64,000 nucleotides of DNA from Luteimonas deserti (GTDB lineage Bacteria; Pseudomonadota; Gammaproteobacteria; Xanthomonadales; Xanthomonadaceae), in the NCBI RefSeq assembly GCF_013425765.1, contig NZ_JACCJZ010000020.1:558001-622000 (forward strand), written 5' to 3'. Positions 1 to 9,244 of this stretch are shown here, piece after piece. Below the pieces are notes generated by a model. That model did not search any database and had not been told where the DNA came from. It saw only the letters and a program-made list of their open reading frames with translations. The stretch's first letter is position 1. The number at the start of each line of letters is the position of its first letter. The position numbers and the translations under genes are program-made.

Positions 1-911
1 GGGAACGTGATGCCCAGCGCGGCGGTGATGCAACGGCCGACGTCGGCCTCCGGCAGTCCGGCGCGCACGGCGGCGGGCGCCGCGATGTAGGACGCACTCG
101 AGAGCATGGTCGCGAACACCACGACGCCGCCCAGCGACAGGCCCATGGCGTGCCCGATCGCAACGCCGGCGACACCGTGCAGCAGCGGCACCGCCAGGCA
201 GTACCCCAGCAGACGGAGCCAGCCGCGGCGCAGTTCCGAGAGGCGTTGCGCGGCGATCATGCCCATGTCGAGCATGAACAGCATCAGCACGCCCTGGAAC
301 AGCGCGAAATACATCGCGTCGACCGACTTGATGCCGCCCGGACCGGTGATCGCCCCGATCGCCAGGCCGCCGAGCAGCAGCACCGCGGTCTTGCCGGTGA
401 ACACCTCGCGCAGCGCGTGGTGCGAGCCGCCGGCATGGGCGCCGCCCGTGCCGCGCGATCCGCGCTGCCCCAGCGCCAGGCCGATCAGCAGTGCCGGTAC
501 CTCGAGTGCGACCAGCAGGGCCACCAGCACGCCTTCGGCCGGATTGCCCGTGCGTTCGACGAACTGGCTGGCCGCGATGAAGGTCACCGCCGACACCGAG
601 CCGTAATGCGCGGCCATGGCGGCCGCTTCGCGCCGGATGTCGCCCAGCATCCAGCGGGCCAGCGCATAGGCGCTCATCGCCGTCGCCGCGCCGGCGGCAA
701 GGGTGACTCCGAGCATCATCGCCAGCTGCGCCGGATCCTGTCCACGCAGTGCGACGCCGCCCTTCAGGCCGATGGCGAGCAGCAGGAAGATCGACAGGTA
801 GGTCTGGATCTGCGGCGGGATGGCCAGGTCGCTGCGGATCGCACGCGCGATGATCCCCAATGCGAATGCAAGCACGACAGGGGAGGCGATGTTGGCGGTG
901 AGCAGTTCCAT
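1..911 (-). CDS. SbtA-like sodium-dependent bicarbonate permease (3' end cut)
   Basis: Translating the minus strand from the ATG at 911 gives an open, very hydrophobic protein of at least 303 residues that runs off the left edge. It begins MELLTANIASPVVLAFALG and has about eight to ten membrane segments rich in Gly/Ala. There is a central hydrophilic stretch with His/Gly (GGAHAGGSHHALRE, near residue 160). This layout and the sequence resemble the SbtA/DUF897 family, which imports bicarbonate with sodium across the inner membrane. The start lies 4 bp after the stop of the RidA gene, so it is probably the last gene of the aldehyde dehydrogenase-carbonic anhydrase-RidA string. That fits a carbon-species transporter beside a carbonic anhydrase. 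Substrate is inferred from family only. Confidence 0.8.
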   Translation of the reverse strand, partial: MELLTANIASPVVLAFALGIIARAIRSDLAIPPQIQTYLSIFLLLAIGLKGGVALRGQDPAQLAMMLGVTLAAGAATAMSAYALARWMLGDIRREAAAMAAHYGSVSAVTFIAASQFVERTGNPAEGVLVALLVALEVPALLIGLALGQRGSRGTGGAHAGGSHHALREVFTGKTAVLLLGGLAIGAITGPGGIKSVDAMYFALFQGVLMLFMLDMGMIAAQRLSELRRGWLRLLGYCLAVPLLHGVAGVAIGHAMGLSLGGVVVFATMLSSASYIAAPAAVRAGLPEADVGRCITAALGITF

Positions 912-915
912 GGCT

Positions 916-1353
916 TCAGCGCCCCTCCTTCGGGTGCAGGGTGGCCACGCATTTGAGCTCGATCGCGATCGGCGTCGGCAGCGCGTCGATGCCGAGGGTG
1001 GTGCGGCAGGGGGCGGTTTCGACGTCCGGGAAGTACTCGGCCCAGACGCGGTTGTAGGCGGCGAAATCGCCGGCCATGTCGGTCAGATACACGGTCACGT
1101 CGATCAGGTCCTCCCAGCAGGCAGCGCTGGCCTCGAGCACGGCGCGGACGTTGGCGAAGACCGCGTGGGTCTGCGCGACGATGTCGTGCCCCACCAGCCG
1201 GCCTGCGGCATCCAGCGTATTGCCGGGGACGCGGTCACTCGCGGGGTCGCGCGGGCCGATGCCCGACAGGAACAGCAGGCCGCCCGCGCGGCGTGCATGC
1301 GGGTAGCGGCCCACCGGCGCCGGGGCGGCGTCGGCGCGGATGGCGTCACCCAT
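916..1353 (-). CDS. RidA/YjgF-family deaminase, likely 2-aminomuconate deaminase
   Basis: A 145-residue RidA-fold protein. It shows the family patterns GLLFLSGIGPRDP near residue 25, VRAVLEAS, DVTVYLTDM near 100 and the C-terminal LPTPIAIELKCVA. Members with this longer N-terminus and the PVGRYPHARRAG start resemble 2-aminomuconate deaminase, which releases ammonia from 2-aminomuconate in the lower kynurenine/2-nitrobenzoate route, rather than the general imine deaminase RidA. The ATG at 1353 lies inside the end of the carbonic anhydrase gene (8 bp overlap), so the two are translationally coupled. The aldehyde dehydrogenase two genes upstream would supply its substrate. Family assignment is firm; the specific substrate is inferred from the neighbours. 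Confidence 0.85.
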   Translation of the reverse strand: MGDAIRADAAPAPVGRYPHARRAGGLLFLSGIGPRDPASDRVPGNTLDAAGRLVGHDIVAQTHAVFANVRAVLEASAACWEDLIDVTVYLTDMAGDFAAYNRVWAEYFPDVETAPCRTTLGIDALPTPIAIELKCVATLHPKEGR

Positions 1354-2020
1354 CGCGACGGCCCTGCATGGCGACGCGCGCGACGTCGGCCACCGCCGCC
1401 TCGTAGGCCGGACCGATGCCCTCGTGCGCGCCGACCTGCATGCCCAGCTCGCGCACCCGGCCGTCGCCGACCGCATAGACCCAGCCGTGCACGGTGAGCG
1501 ACTGTCCACGCGCCCAGGCGTCGCGGACCACGGTGGTCTGGCAAACGTTGAGCGCCTGCTCGATGGCATTGAGTTCGCACAGGCGGGCATGACGCAGGCC
1601 GGGGTCGTCCACCGCGGCCAGCAGCCCCGCATGCTTGTGGGCGATGTCGGACACGTGGCGCAGCCAGTTGTCGACCAGGCCGACCCGGGCGCCGGTCATC
1701 GCGGCATGGACGCCACCGCAGCCGTAATGGCCGACCAGCAGGATGTGTTCCACCTGCAGCACATCGACCGCGAACTGGATCACCGAGAGCGCGTTGAGAT
1801 CGCCGTGCGAGAGCACGTTGGCGATATTGCGGTGTACGAAGACCTCGCCCGGATCGAGTCCGAGGATCTGGTTCGCCGGCACCCGCGAGTCGGAACACCC
1901 GATCCACAGGTATTTCGGTGCCTGCTGGTTCTCCAGCCGGTGGAAGAAATCCGGGTCGTCGCGCACCACGCGTTCGGCCCAGTCACGGTTGCTGCTCAGG
2001 AGGTTGTCGAGATCGCCCAT
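1346..2020 (-). CDS. can: Beta-class carbonic anhydrase
   Basis: A 224-residue beta-carbonic anhydrase that interconverts CO2 and bicarbonate in the cytoplasm. The zinc ligands and catalytic dyad are all visible: C42, D44 and R46 in GCSDSRVP, then H98 and C101 in GHYGCGG. Length matches E. coli Can (about 220). The start ATG follows the aldehyde dehydrogenase stop by 7 bp, and the 3' end overlaps the RidA start by 8 bp, so it sits inside a cotranscribed string with a bicarbonate-type transporter at the end. Family identity is certain. The symbol is by similarity, and the local role could be to handle CO2 released by a decarboxylating catabolic pathway or to supply bicarbonate for biosynthesis. 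Confidence 0.95.
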   Translation of the reverse strand: MGDLDNLLSSNRDWAERVVRDDPDFFHRLENQQAPKYLWIGCSDSRVPANQILGLDPGEVFVHRNIANVLSHGDLNALSVIQFAVDVLQVEHILLVGHYGCGGVHAAMTGARVGLVDNWLRHVSDIAHKHAGLLAAVDDPGLRHARLCELNAIEQALNVCQTTVVRDAWARGQSLTVHGWVYAVGDGRVRELGMQVGAHEGIGPAYEAAVADVARVAMQGRRDG

Positions 2021-2027
2021 GGCGGGA

Positions 2028-3455
2028 TTATCCCAGAGACAGGCCGACGTTCTTCGGTTCGGTGAAGAAACGCATCGCATCGAGCCCGCCCTCGCGGCCC
2101 AGACCCGAGGCACCGGTGCCGCCGAACGGCGTGCGCAGGTCGCGCAGCATCCAGGCGTTGATCCACACCACGCCGGCCCGCAGCCGGGCCGCCATGCGGT
2201 GCGCACGTCCCAGATCGCGGGTCCACAGCGATGCCGACAGGCCATAGCCGCCGGCATTGGCGAGGGCCAGCGCTTCCGCGTCGTCGTCGAACACCTGCAA
2301 TGTGACCACCGGGCCGAAAATCTCCTCGCGATTGGTCGCGCAGTCCGGGCCGAGGCCCTCGATGACGGTGGGCGCGACGAACCAGCCCGGCCGCTCCAGC
2401 GCATGGCCGCCGCAGAGCACCCGGCCGCCCTCGTCGCGGGCGCGGGCCAGCGCCGCCATCACCCTGTCGAAGTGGGCCTGCGACACCAGCGGGCCCATGC
2501 GCGCGTCCGGATCCATCGGGTCGCCGACCCGCAGCGCCAGGGTCGCCGCGACGAAGCGCTCGCGGAAGGCATGCGCGATCCGCCGCTCGACCAGGATGCG
2601 CGACCCGCACAGACAGATCTGCCCGCTGTTCTGGAATGCCGAGCGCAGAAGGGTGTCGAGGTTGTCGTCCCAGTCGCTGTCGGCGAAGACGACGGTGGCG
2701 TTCTTGCCGCCGAGCTCCAGCGAGACCTTCTTCAGCAGTCCACCGGCGAGCGCCCCGATGCGCCTGCCCACCGCGGTGCTGCCGGTGAACGACACTGCCT
2801 GTACGCGCGGGTCGGTCACCAGCGGTTCGCCGACGTCGCTGCCGGTGCCGTGGACGATGTTCAGCACGCCCGCCGGCAGACCGATCCTGCCGGAGAGTTC
2901 GCCCAGCAGCGTCGCCGTGTGCGGGGTCACCTCCGACGGCTTGGCGATCACCGTGTTGCCGGCGGCCAGCGCCGGGGCGATCTTCCAGGTCAACAGATAA
3001 AGCGGAAGATTCCAGGGCGAGATCGTCGCGACCACGCCGAGCGGCGCGTGCAACGTGTAGTTGAGACCGGCCTCGCCGTGGTGCGATTCGCTGGCGAACT
3101 GGGTTGCCGCATGCGCGAAGAAGCGCAGATTGGCCACCGCGCGTGGAATCTCGACGTCGCGGACCAGCGCGAAGGGCTTGCCCGCGTCCCGCGCCTCGGC
3201 GTGCGCGAACGCATCGGCCTCCGCTTCGAGACCCACAGCGAGTCGCTCCAGCCAATGCGCGCGCTCGCTGTTGCGCAGTGCGGCCCAGCCCGGCGCGGCC
3301 CGGACGGCCGCGTCGATCGCCGCATCGAGATCATCGCCGTCGCCCGCGGCCACTTCGGCGAAGCGCCGACCGGTCGCCGGATCGTGCACCGGATGCCATC
3401 GCCCCTGCCGCGGCGGGCGCGGGGCGCCATCGATCCAGTGGGGAAAACGGTCCAT
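2028..3455 (-). CDS. Aldehyde dehydrogenase, likely 2-aminomuconic/2-hydroxymuconic semialdehyde dehydrogenase
   Basis: A full-length 475-residue NAD(P)-dependent aldehyde dehydrogenase. Landmarks are the substrate/oxyanion Asn N149 in ISPWNLPLYL, nucleotide-binding FTGSTAVG near 223, general base E247 in SLELGGKN and nucleophile C281 in NSGQICLCGSRI. The GQICLCGSRI form of the active site and the start MDRFPHWIDG are typical of 2-hydroxymuconic/2-aminomuconic semialdehyde dehydrogenases, which oxidise the ring-cleavage semialdehyde in catechol meta-cleavage and kynurenine degradation. It is the first gene of a close minus-strand string with carbonic anhydrase (7 bp gap), a 2-aminomuconate deaminase-like RidA and a transporter. 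The neighbouring deaminase favours aminomuconate semialdehyde as substrate. The upstream kynurenine genes are not in the window. Confidence 0.9.
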   Translation of the reverse strand: MDRFPHWIDGAPRPPRQGRWHPVHDPATGRRFAEVAAGDGDDLDAAIDAAVRAAPGWAALRNSERAHWLERLAVGLEAEADAFAHAEARDAGKPFALVRDVEIPRAVANLRFFAHAATQFASESHHGEAGLNYTLHAPLGVVATISPWNLPLYLLTWKIAPALAAGNTVIAKPSEVTPHTATLLGELSGRIGLPAGVLNIVHGTGSDVGEPLVTDPRVQAVSFTGSTAVGRRIGALAGGLLKKVSLELGGKNATVVFADSDWDDNLDTLLRSAFQNSGQICLCGSRILVERRIAHAFRERFVAATLALRVGDPMDPDARMGPLVSQAHFDRVMAALARARDEGGRVLCGGHALERPGWFVAPTVIEGLGPDCATNREEIFGPVVTLQVFDDDAEALALANAGGYGLSASLWTRDLGRAHRMAARLRAGVVWINAWMLRDLRTPFGGTGASGLGREGGLDAMRFFTEPKNVGLSLG

Positions 3456-3489
3456 CGCCGCAGCTTACCCGAGCCCCCGGCCATGCCGC

Positions 3490-4299
3490 TCAGTGCTGGC
3501 AGCCGCGGCACCAGTAGAGTCGCCGCGAGGCGATCCGCACGTTGACGATGACCGCGCCACAGCGTGGACAGGCCGTGCCTTCGCGCTCGAACACGGCGAA
3601 GCGGAATCCACCCGGAATCCGGGCCAGGTACTCCTTGCCCGGCGGCAGCGCACCGCGCTGCTTGGCCCGGTACGCGCGTCGTGGCACATCGATCAGAGCA
3701 TGCGCCAGCCGGGTGCGCTGCGGGGCGTCGAGGTCGCCCGGCGTGCGGTAGGGCGAGAGGCGCGCCTCGAACAGGACCTCGGAGCGCAGGTAATTGCCCA
3801 TGCCGGCGGCGAAGCTCTGCTCGAGCAGCAGCACGGCCAGGCCGCGCCGGGCGATGACCGGATCCACCAGTGCGGCCTCGAACACGGCCGCGTCGACGGC
3901 CGGGTCGAGTACGTCCGGTCCAAGCTTCGCGAGATAGGGCTGGCGATCGAGTTCGTCGGTGCGCCACAAGGCCACCGATGGTGCGGCGTACAGGGCCGCA
4001 ACGCCGCGGGCACAGCCCAGCCGCACCCGGGGCGGGGTATCCGAGGTGAGGCCGTCACGGTCGTCGACGATGCGCCAGAACCCGAACAGATGGCCGTGCG
4101 TGTACAGCGTCCAGCCGTTCTCGACAGCGATCAGCAGCGCCTTGCCGCGGGCAACGATGCCGGCCACCCGCTGGCCGGTCAGCAGGCGCCGGCGGCGCTG
4201 CAGCGCGGGATCACGGAACCACACGTCGTCCAACATCTCGTCCTGCAGCAGGCGGGTGAGACGGTCTGCGAGATCGTGGACTTCGGGACCTTCCGGCAT
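3490..4299 (-). CDS. nei: Endonuclease VIII (Fpg/Nei family DNA glycosylase)
   Basis: A 269-residue bifunctional DNA glycosylase/AP lyase that removes oxidised pyrimidines in base excision repair. After Met removal the chain starts PEGPE, giving the catalytic N-terminal proline and Glu3. K53 in ARGKALL is the conserved hydrolysis lysine, and HLFGFWRI matches the Nei beta-sandwich. A helix-two-turns-helix region lies around MGNYLRSEVLFEA, and a C-terminal zinc finger has two CxxC pairs (CPRC and CRGC) with the conserved Arg in SRRLYWC. Length equals E. coli Nei (263), and the sequence tracks Nei rather than MutM/Fpg. It is separated from the dehydrogenase by 34 bp and lies on the same strand, but there is no functional link to it. 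Confidence 0.95.
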   Translation of the reverse strand: MPEGPEVHDLADRLTRLLQDEMLDDVWFRDPALQRRRRLLTGQRVAGIVARGKALLIAVENGWTLYTHGHLFGFWRIVDDRDGLTSDTPPRVRLGCARGVAALYAAPSVALWRTDELDRQPYLAKLGPDVLDPAVDAAVFEAALVDPVIARRGLAVLLLEQSFAAGMGNYLRSEVLFEARLSPYRTPGDLDAPQRTRLAHALIDVPRRAYRAKQRGALPPGKEYLARIPGGFRFAVFEREGTACPRCGAVIVNVRIASRRLYWCRGCQH

Positions 4300-4362
4300 G
4301 CGCGCATTCGAGCAACGCCGGCGTCTTCGGCTTGTGACGCTGCCCCGGCCGCGCCGCTCTCC

Positions 4363-5148
4363 TCAGATCGACGCCATCCGCCCGCCGTCGACCGGCAGGC
4401 TGACGCCGTTGATGTAGCCGGCCGCCGGCGTGCAGAGGAAGGCGATCGCGGCGGCGGTCTCGGCCGGTTCGGCGAAGCGCCCGGCCGGTACGGTGGCCTG
4501 CATCGCGGCGATCACGGCGTCGGCGGTCTGGCCGGTGCGCGCGCTGCGCTCGGCGACGATCTGGTCGATCCGGCCCGTGCGCGTATAGCCGGGCAGCACG
4601 TTGTTGACGGTGATGCCGTCGCCGGCCAGCTCCCGCGACAGCGTCTTGGCCCAGCCCGCGACCGCGCCGCGCACGGTGTTCGATACTCCGAGCCCGGCGA
4701 TGGGTTCGCGCACCGACGTGGACACCACGTTGACGATGCGTCCCCAGCGCGCGGCGCGCATCGCCGGCAGCACCGCCTGCACCAGGCATTGCCCGGCCAG
4801 CAGGTGGCGCCGGAACGCGTCGACGAAGGCCGTCTCCTGCGCCGCGTGCGCTGGCCCGCCGGCCGGTCCGCCTGTGTTGTTGACCAGGATCTGCACCGGA
4901 TGCGCGGCGATGTGGGCGCCGACGGCCGCGCCGAGCGCGTCGGTGGCGTCCATGTCGAGCGCGAGCAACCGGTGGCGTTGGCCGGACGGGGCCGGCAGGG
5001 CATCGCACACCCGGGCCAGTGCGTCGGCGCGGCGTGCGAGCACGGTGATGCTGGCACCGAGGAGGGCGAGTTCATGCGCGGCGGCGCGGCCGATGCCGTC
5101 CGACGCGCCGCAGACCAGCGCGTGACGGCCGGTGAGGTCGAGGTCCAT
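4363..5148 (-). CDS. Short-chain dehydrogenase/reductase-like protein lacking the catalytic Tyr-Lys pair
   Basis: A 261-residue Rossmann-fold protein of the 3-oxoacyl-ACP-reductase-like SDR branch. The nucleotide motif GASDGIG spans residues 14-20, NNTGG is at 90-94 and the C-terminal PVDGGRMASI is normal. At the active site a serine is present (VVSTSV, about 143), but the expected YxxxK is replaced by VSNTV (155-159). Such atypical members are known as an SDR subgroup without the full catalytic tetrad, so activity cannot be assumed. It starts 3 bp before the PaiB-like stop, so the two are cotranscribed, and it lies upstream of the kynurenine-type dehydrogenase genes. A role in that pathway is possible but unproven. 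Confidence 0.85.
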   Translation of the reverse strand: MDLDLTGRHALVCGASDGIGRAAAHELALLGASITVLARRADALARVCDALPAPSGQRHRLLALDMDATDALGAAVGAHIAAHPVQILVNNTGGPAGGPAHAAQETAFVDAFRRHLLAGQCLVQAVLPAMRAARWGRIVNVVSTSVREPIAGLGVSNTVRGAVAGWAKTLSRELAGDGITVNNVLPGYTRTGRIDQIVAERSARTGQTADAVIAAMQATVPAGRFAEPAETAAAIAFLCTPAAGYINGVSLPVDGGRMASI

Positions 5149-5151
5149 GGG

Positions 5152-5790
5152 TCAGGGCTCCGGGTCGGGTGGGCAGGACAGGCCGTCGCGCATCTGCGCC
5201 GCGATCGCGTGGGCCGCTTCACCGGGCCGCGCTTCCAGCGCTGCGATCACGGCGAGCCGGTTGGCCACGGGATGGTTCTGGCTGAGCTTCCGGGTGATTG
5301 CGGCCGATTCCACACGGAACCGGAAGCCGACGATCCCGCGCAGTTGGTGGCGCTCACGCGGGTCGTCGTGGTCGTAGCGCCAGTCGCCGCCGACGCGGGG
5401 CTCGAAGTGCGCGGCGGTGCGCGCTACGAGGTCACCCAGCGCGGCGTCGTCGCCGATGCGCTCGAAACGGCCGCGCAGCTGGGCGACGACGTAATTCCAG
5501 GTCGGCACGCGCGCGCGTTCATGCTTGTCCGGATACCAGTCGGCCGACAGGTAGGCACTGGGGCCGTGGACCAGCACGAGGGCTGATTCGCCGTGATGCG
5601 CCTGCGGGTTGGCGCGGGCCCAGTGGCCTTCGAGCAGCAGGCCGACGGAGTCGCGGCGGGCGAGAACCGGCAGATGGCTCGCGTCCGGCGCGTCGTCCCG
5701 CACGGTGACGACCGTGACGAACGGGTGCGCCTCCAGCAGCGCGTCGATCTGCGCGGCGTCGTTTCCAGTGAAGGCGGCCGGTGTGGCCAT
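5152..5790 (-). CDS. FMN-binding negative transcriptional regulator-like protein (PaiB family)
   Basis: A 212-residue PaiB/FMN-binding split-barrel protein starting at the ATG at 5790. The family pattern is clear: HPFVTVVTVRDDAPDASHLP near the N-terminus, EGHWARANPQ, a GPSAYLSADWYPDK-type stretch, VPTWNYVVAQLRG, and IVGFRFRVE with KLSQN near the C-terminus. Some members affect protease and sporulation gene expression in Bacillus, but most are simply flavin-binding proteins of unknown substrate, so the regulator label is historical. Longer reading frames upstream are open but lack conserved sequence. The stop is 3 bp from the SDR start, and the gene follows a small hypothetical gene by 10 bp, suggesting one transcript. 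Confidence 0.9.
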   Translation of the reverse strand: MATPAAFTGNDAAQIDALLEAHPFVTVVTVRDDAPDASHLPVLARRDSVGLLLEGHWARANPQAHHGESALVLVHGPSAYLSADWYPDKHERARVPTWNYVVAQLRGRFERIGDDAALGDLVARTAAHFEPRVGGDWRYDHDDPRERHQLRGIVGFRFRVESAAITRKLSQNHPVANRLAVIAALEARPGEAAHAIAAQMRDGLSCPPDPEP

Positions 5791-5800
5791 GCGGCGCGGA

Positions 5801-6100
5801 TCAGGCCCGGGTGCCGAGCGACTGCACCATACGCTCGCGCAGGCCGGCATCGGACTGGCCCTCGGGCGGTGCGATCTCGTCGAGCGAAAAACCGCGCGCC
5901 CGGGCATCGTCCTCGTCGAGACCGTCGAAGGCGACGAACTCGGCGTCCATCAGCATCGCCCGCGCGGTGTCTTCGCTGTCGTAGGGCAGGGTATTGCCGT
6001 CGCTGTCGAACACCTCCGCGGTGCCGGCGTCGAGCACGCGCAGACGCGCCCAGATCACCATGCGCCCCAGGCTCGCCAACCACCATTCGTCGCGGGTCAT
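5801..6100 (-). CDS. Conserved hypothetical protein, 99 aa
   Basis: A small acidic soluble protein with no signal peptide or membrane segment. It starts MTRDEWWLASLGRMVIWARL and carries a run of acidic residues in the middle (FDGLDEDDARARGFSLDEI). I do not recognise a named domain. The composition, strong third-position G/C and tight packing between the membrane gene (13 bp upstream) and the PaiB-like gene (10 bp downstream) support it as a real gene. The aromatic-rich N-terminus and acidic body could suit a partner or anti-toxin-like role, but nothing in the sequence proves this. Confidence 0.75.
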   Translation of the reverse strand: MTRDEWWLASLGRMVIWARLRVLDAGTAEVFDSDGNTLPYDSEDTARAMLMDAEFVAFDGLDEDDARARGFSLDEIAPPEGQSDAGLRERMVQSLGTRA

Positions 6101-6113
6101 GTACGTCCTCGTG

Positions 6114-6440
6114 TCACGGGGCGATCGACCACAGCCACAGCACGGCCGAAGCCGCGAGTGCGCCGAGGATCACCAGCAGGGAGATGCGCGCCGGCGTCGC
6201 CAGCCCGGTGAACTGGCGGTCGGGCACTTCGTAGTAACGGCCGGCGAGCAGCCAGCCCAGCGCGGTCGGGCTCATGAAGGCATGGTCGCCCAGCCGCTCG
6301 CGTTCTTCCGGATGCCGGTCGCGCAGATGCACCAGCGACAGCGGCCAGAAGATCACGAAGGCGGTGAACCCGCCGATCGCGACGCCGAAAAAACACAGGG
6401 CGAGGAAGAGGGTCACGAAGTCACCTCGATGAGCGGACAT
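6114..6440 (-). CDS. Hypothetical two-pass inner membrane protein
   Basis: About 108 residues from the ATG at 6440, with one membrane segment at the N-terminus (LFLALCFFGVAIGGFTAF region) and a second at the C-terminus (SLLVILGALAASAVLWLW). They flank a charged loop with DRHPEERERLGD. The layout recalls small UspB-like membrane proteins, but sequence identity is not evident to me. Start choice is open. A GTG at 6455 lengthens it by five residues, while a GTG at 6416 has the best Shine-Dalgarno (GAGGTG five bases before) and would put the first membrane span directly at the N-terminus. It heads a likely operon with the 99 aa protein and the PaiB-like gene. Confidence 0.7.
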   Translation of the reverse strand: MSAHRGDFVTLFLALCFFGVAIGGFTAFVIFWPLSLVHLRDRHPEERERLGDHAFMSPTALGWLLAGRYYEVPDRQFTGLATPARISLLVILGALAASAVLWLWSIAP

Positions 6441-6507
6441 GCGGCCGTCGGACACGGTGATCGGCGATCAATGATCTGGAACAACAACTCAACCTCCTGC
6501 GCCAGTA

Positions 6508-6521
6508 TGATCCCGGGATCA
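6508..6521. promoter_or_regulatory. Perfect 14 bp palindrome TGATCCCGGGATCA in an upstream region
   Basis: This perfect inverted repeat lies in the 148 bp between asnS (ending at 6589) and the start of the hypothetical membrane protein at 6440. It is about 70 bp upstream of that start, where an operator would be expected. A nearby direct echo of GATC words (GATCGGCGATCAATGATC at 6460-6477) gives the region more GATC content than its surroundings. No regulator is known for it; it could also be chance. Confidence 0.3.
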
Positions 6522-6588
6522 GCGATCCTCCGGGTCACGACTGACGGCTTGCAAGGGGCGCTGTCCGGACGTTACCGCTCCGGGCGTC

Positions 6589-7986
<1,398 letters not shown>

Positions 7987-8110
7987 GCCTTGAATCCCGG
8001 AAATCCGGACCGATGAAGGGCCGCACAGTCTAACCGCGCCGCCGCGCGCTGGCGTGCCGCGCGCCCCGCGCTCAGCTGGCGCTGTCGAACCCAGGAGTAC
8101 ACTGTTTCCC

Positions 8111-8452
8111 ATGGCCATCGCACTCGCTCCCGCTGCCCTCGAACGTGCCCGCCGGTTTCTGGCGTCCAGTCCGGACGCGCTGGGCCTGCGCTTCGGTGTC
8201 GCCCGCACCGGGTGCTCGGGCTGGGGCTATGTCGTGGACCTCGCGCGCGAGGAACGGCCCGGCGACATGATCACCGAGCAGGACGGCGTGCGGATCTACG
8301 TGGACGCCACGAGCCGGCCGATGGTCGACGGCACCGAGATCGATTTCGCGCAGAAAGGGCTGAACCAGGAATTCGTGTTCCGCAACCCGAACGCCGCCGC
8401 GGAATGCGGCTGCGGCGAGAGTTTCACGACCGACGCCGCCAAGGCGCTCTGA
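8111..8452 (+). CDS. IscA/HesB-type iron-sulfur cluster assembly protein
   Basis: A 113-residue A-type carrier protein that scaffolds or transfers Fe-S clusters to target enzymes. The three conserved cysteines are C35 ([10 protein letters not shown]), C99 and C101 (AECGCGESF), the standard C-X(n)-CGC set. It is a monocistronic gene, not part of an isc or suf operon, so it could be the IscA/SufA or the ErpA-like member; the sequence alone does not decide. It converges with SURF1, and an imperfect G/C hairpin fills the gap between their ends. Confidence 0.92.
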   Translation: MAIALAPAALERARRFLASSPDALGLRFGVARTGCSGWGYVVDLAREERPGDMITEQDGVRIYVDATSRPMVDGTEIDFAQKGLNQEFVFRNPNAAAECGCGESFTTDAAKAL

Positions 8453-8486
8453 GCGCCGTCCCCGCATAAGGCGTGGGCGGCGCGGC
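8452..8486. terminator. Imperfect G/C hairpin between convergent genes
   Basis: GCGCCG-T-CCC-CGC pairs with GCG-T-GGG-CGGCGC around an ATAAG loop, between the ends of the IscA-like gene and the SURF1 gene. It has two single-base bulges and no U-run, so it would be at best a weak two-way terminator. Confidence 0.3.
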
Positions 8487-8489
8487 GGC

Positions 8490-9230
8490 TCAGCCGCGGC
8501 GTCTGAACTCGCTGCGCAGCACGAAACCCGCCGCGAGCAGCGCGAGCAGCGCCATGCCGAACCAGGTCAGCGCATAGCTGAGGTGATTGTCCGGAAAGCG
8601 GATGATGGTGAGGCCGGGCACCGGCCAGTTGCCGGTATCGATGCGGTCCTGTGCATCGACGAAGAACGGCGCTACCGGGCCGGGCACGCTGCGCGCGGCT
8701 GCCATCTCCGCGGGAATCCGCAGATACCAGCGGTCCTCGTCCGGCACGTTGTCGCGCAGGACGAGGTGGGCGCGATCCGGTTGCCGCAGCAGGCCGGTCA
8801 CCGAGACGACGTCGTCTTCCGACACCCGTGCGCGGGTGTCCGCCCGGCGATGCGCGTTGTCGACGTAGCCGCGGTTGATCCACACCGTGCCGTCGCCGGT
8901 GACCAGCGGCGTCATGATCCAGTAGCCGGGACCGAGCTCGGTCGAGGCGTAGACCGCCACTTCCTGGCTGTGCAGCAACCGCCCGCGCGCCTGCACGCGG
9001 CGGTATTCGTTGTCGGCCGGGTCGAACCGCGGCCACTCCGCCGCAGCGGGCAGCGCCACCGGGGCGGCCTGTACGCGTGCATCGACGCGTGCGATCAGGT
9101 CGCGTTTCCAACCCAGGCGCTCCACCTGCCACACGCCCAGTGCGACGAACCCGGCGGCCGCCACCAGCAGGAAGCCCAGCAACGCCCAGCGGATCAAGGG
9201 GCGTCGCGGGCGGGCAGGGGTGTCGTCCAC
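8490..9230 (-). CDS. SURF1 family oxidase assembly protein
   Basis: A 246-residue membrane protein with one transmembrane helix near the N-terminus (LLGFLLVAAAGFVALGVWQ) and one near the C-terminus (YALTWFGMALLALLAAGF), separated by a periplasmic domain. SURF1 hallmarks include LGVWQVERLGWKRDLI, GYWIMTPL, VWINRGYV and the final HLSYALTWFGMA. SURF1 proteins help insert heme into heme-copper oxidases. It lies directly downstream of cyoD on the same strand, so it is probably the dedicated factor for this quinol oxidase. I chose the GTG at 9230 because it begins just after the cyoD stop; the frame is open to 9314, which would overlap cyoD. Confidence 0.9.
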   Translation of the reverse strand: MDDTPARPRRPLIRWALLGFLLVAAAGFVALGVWQVERLGWKRDLIARVDARVQAAPVALPAAAEWPRFDPADNEYRRVQARGRLLHSQEVAVYASTELGPGYWIMTPLVTGDGTVWINRGYVDNAHRRADTRARVSEDDVVSVTGLLRQPDRAHLVLRDNVPDEDRWYLRIPAEMAAARSVPGPVAPFFVDAQDRIDTGNWPVPGLTIIRFPDNHLSYALTWFGMALLALLAAGFVLRSEFRRRG

Positions 9231-9244
9231 GGCAAGCAGGCGCG

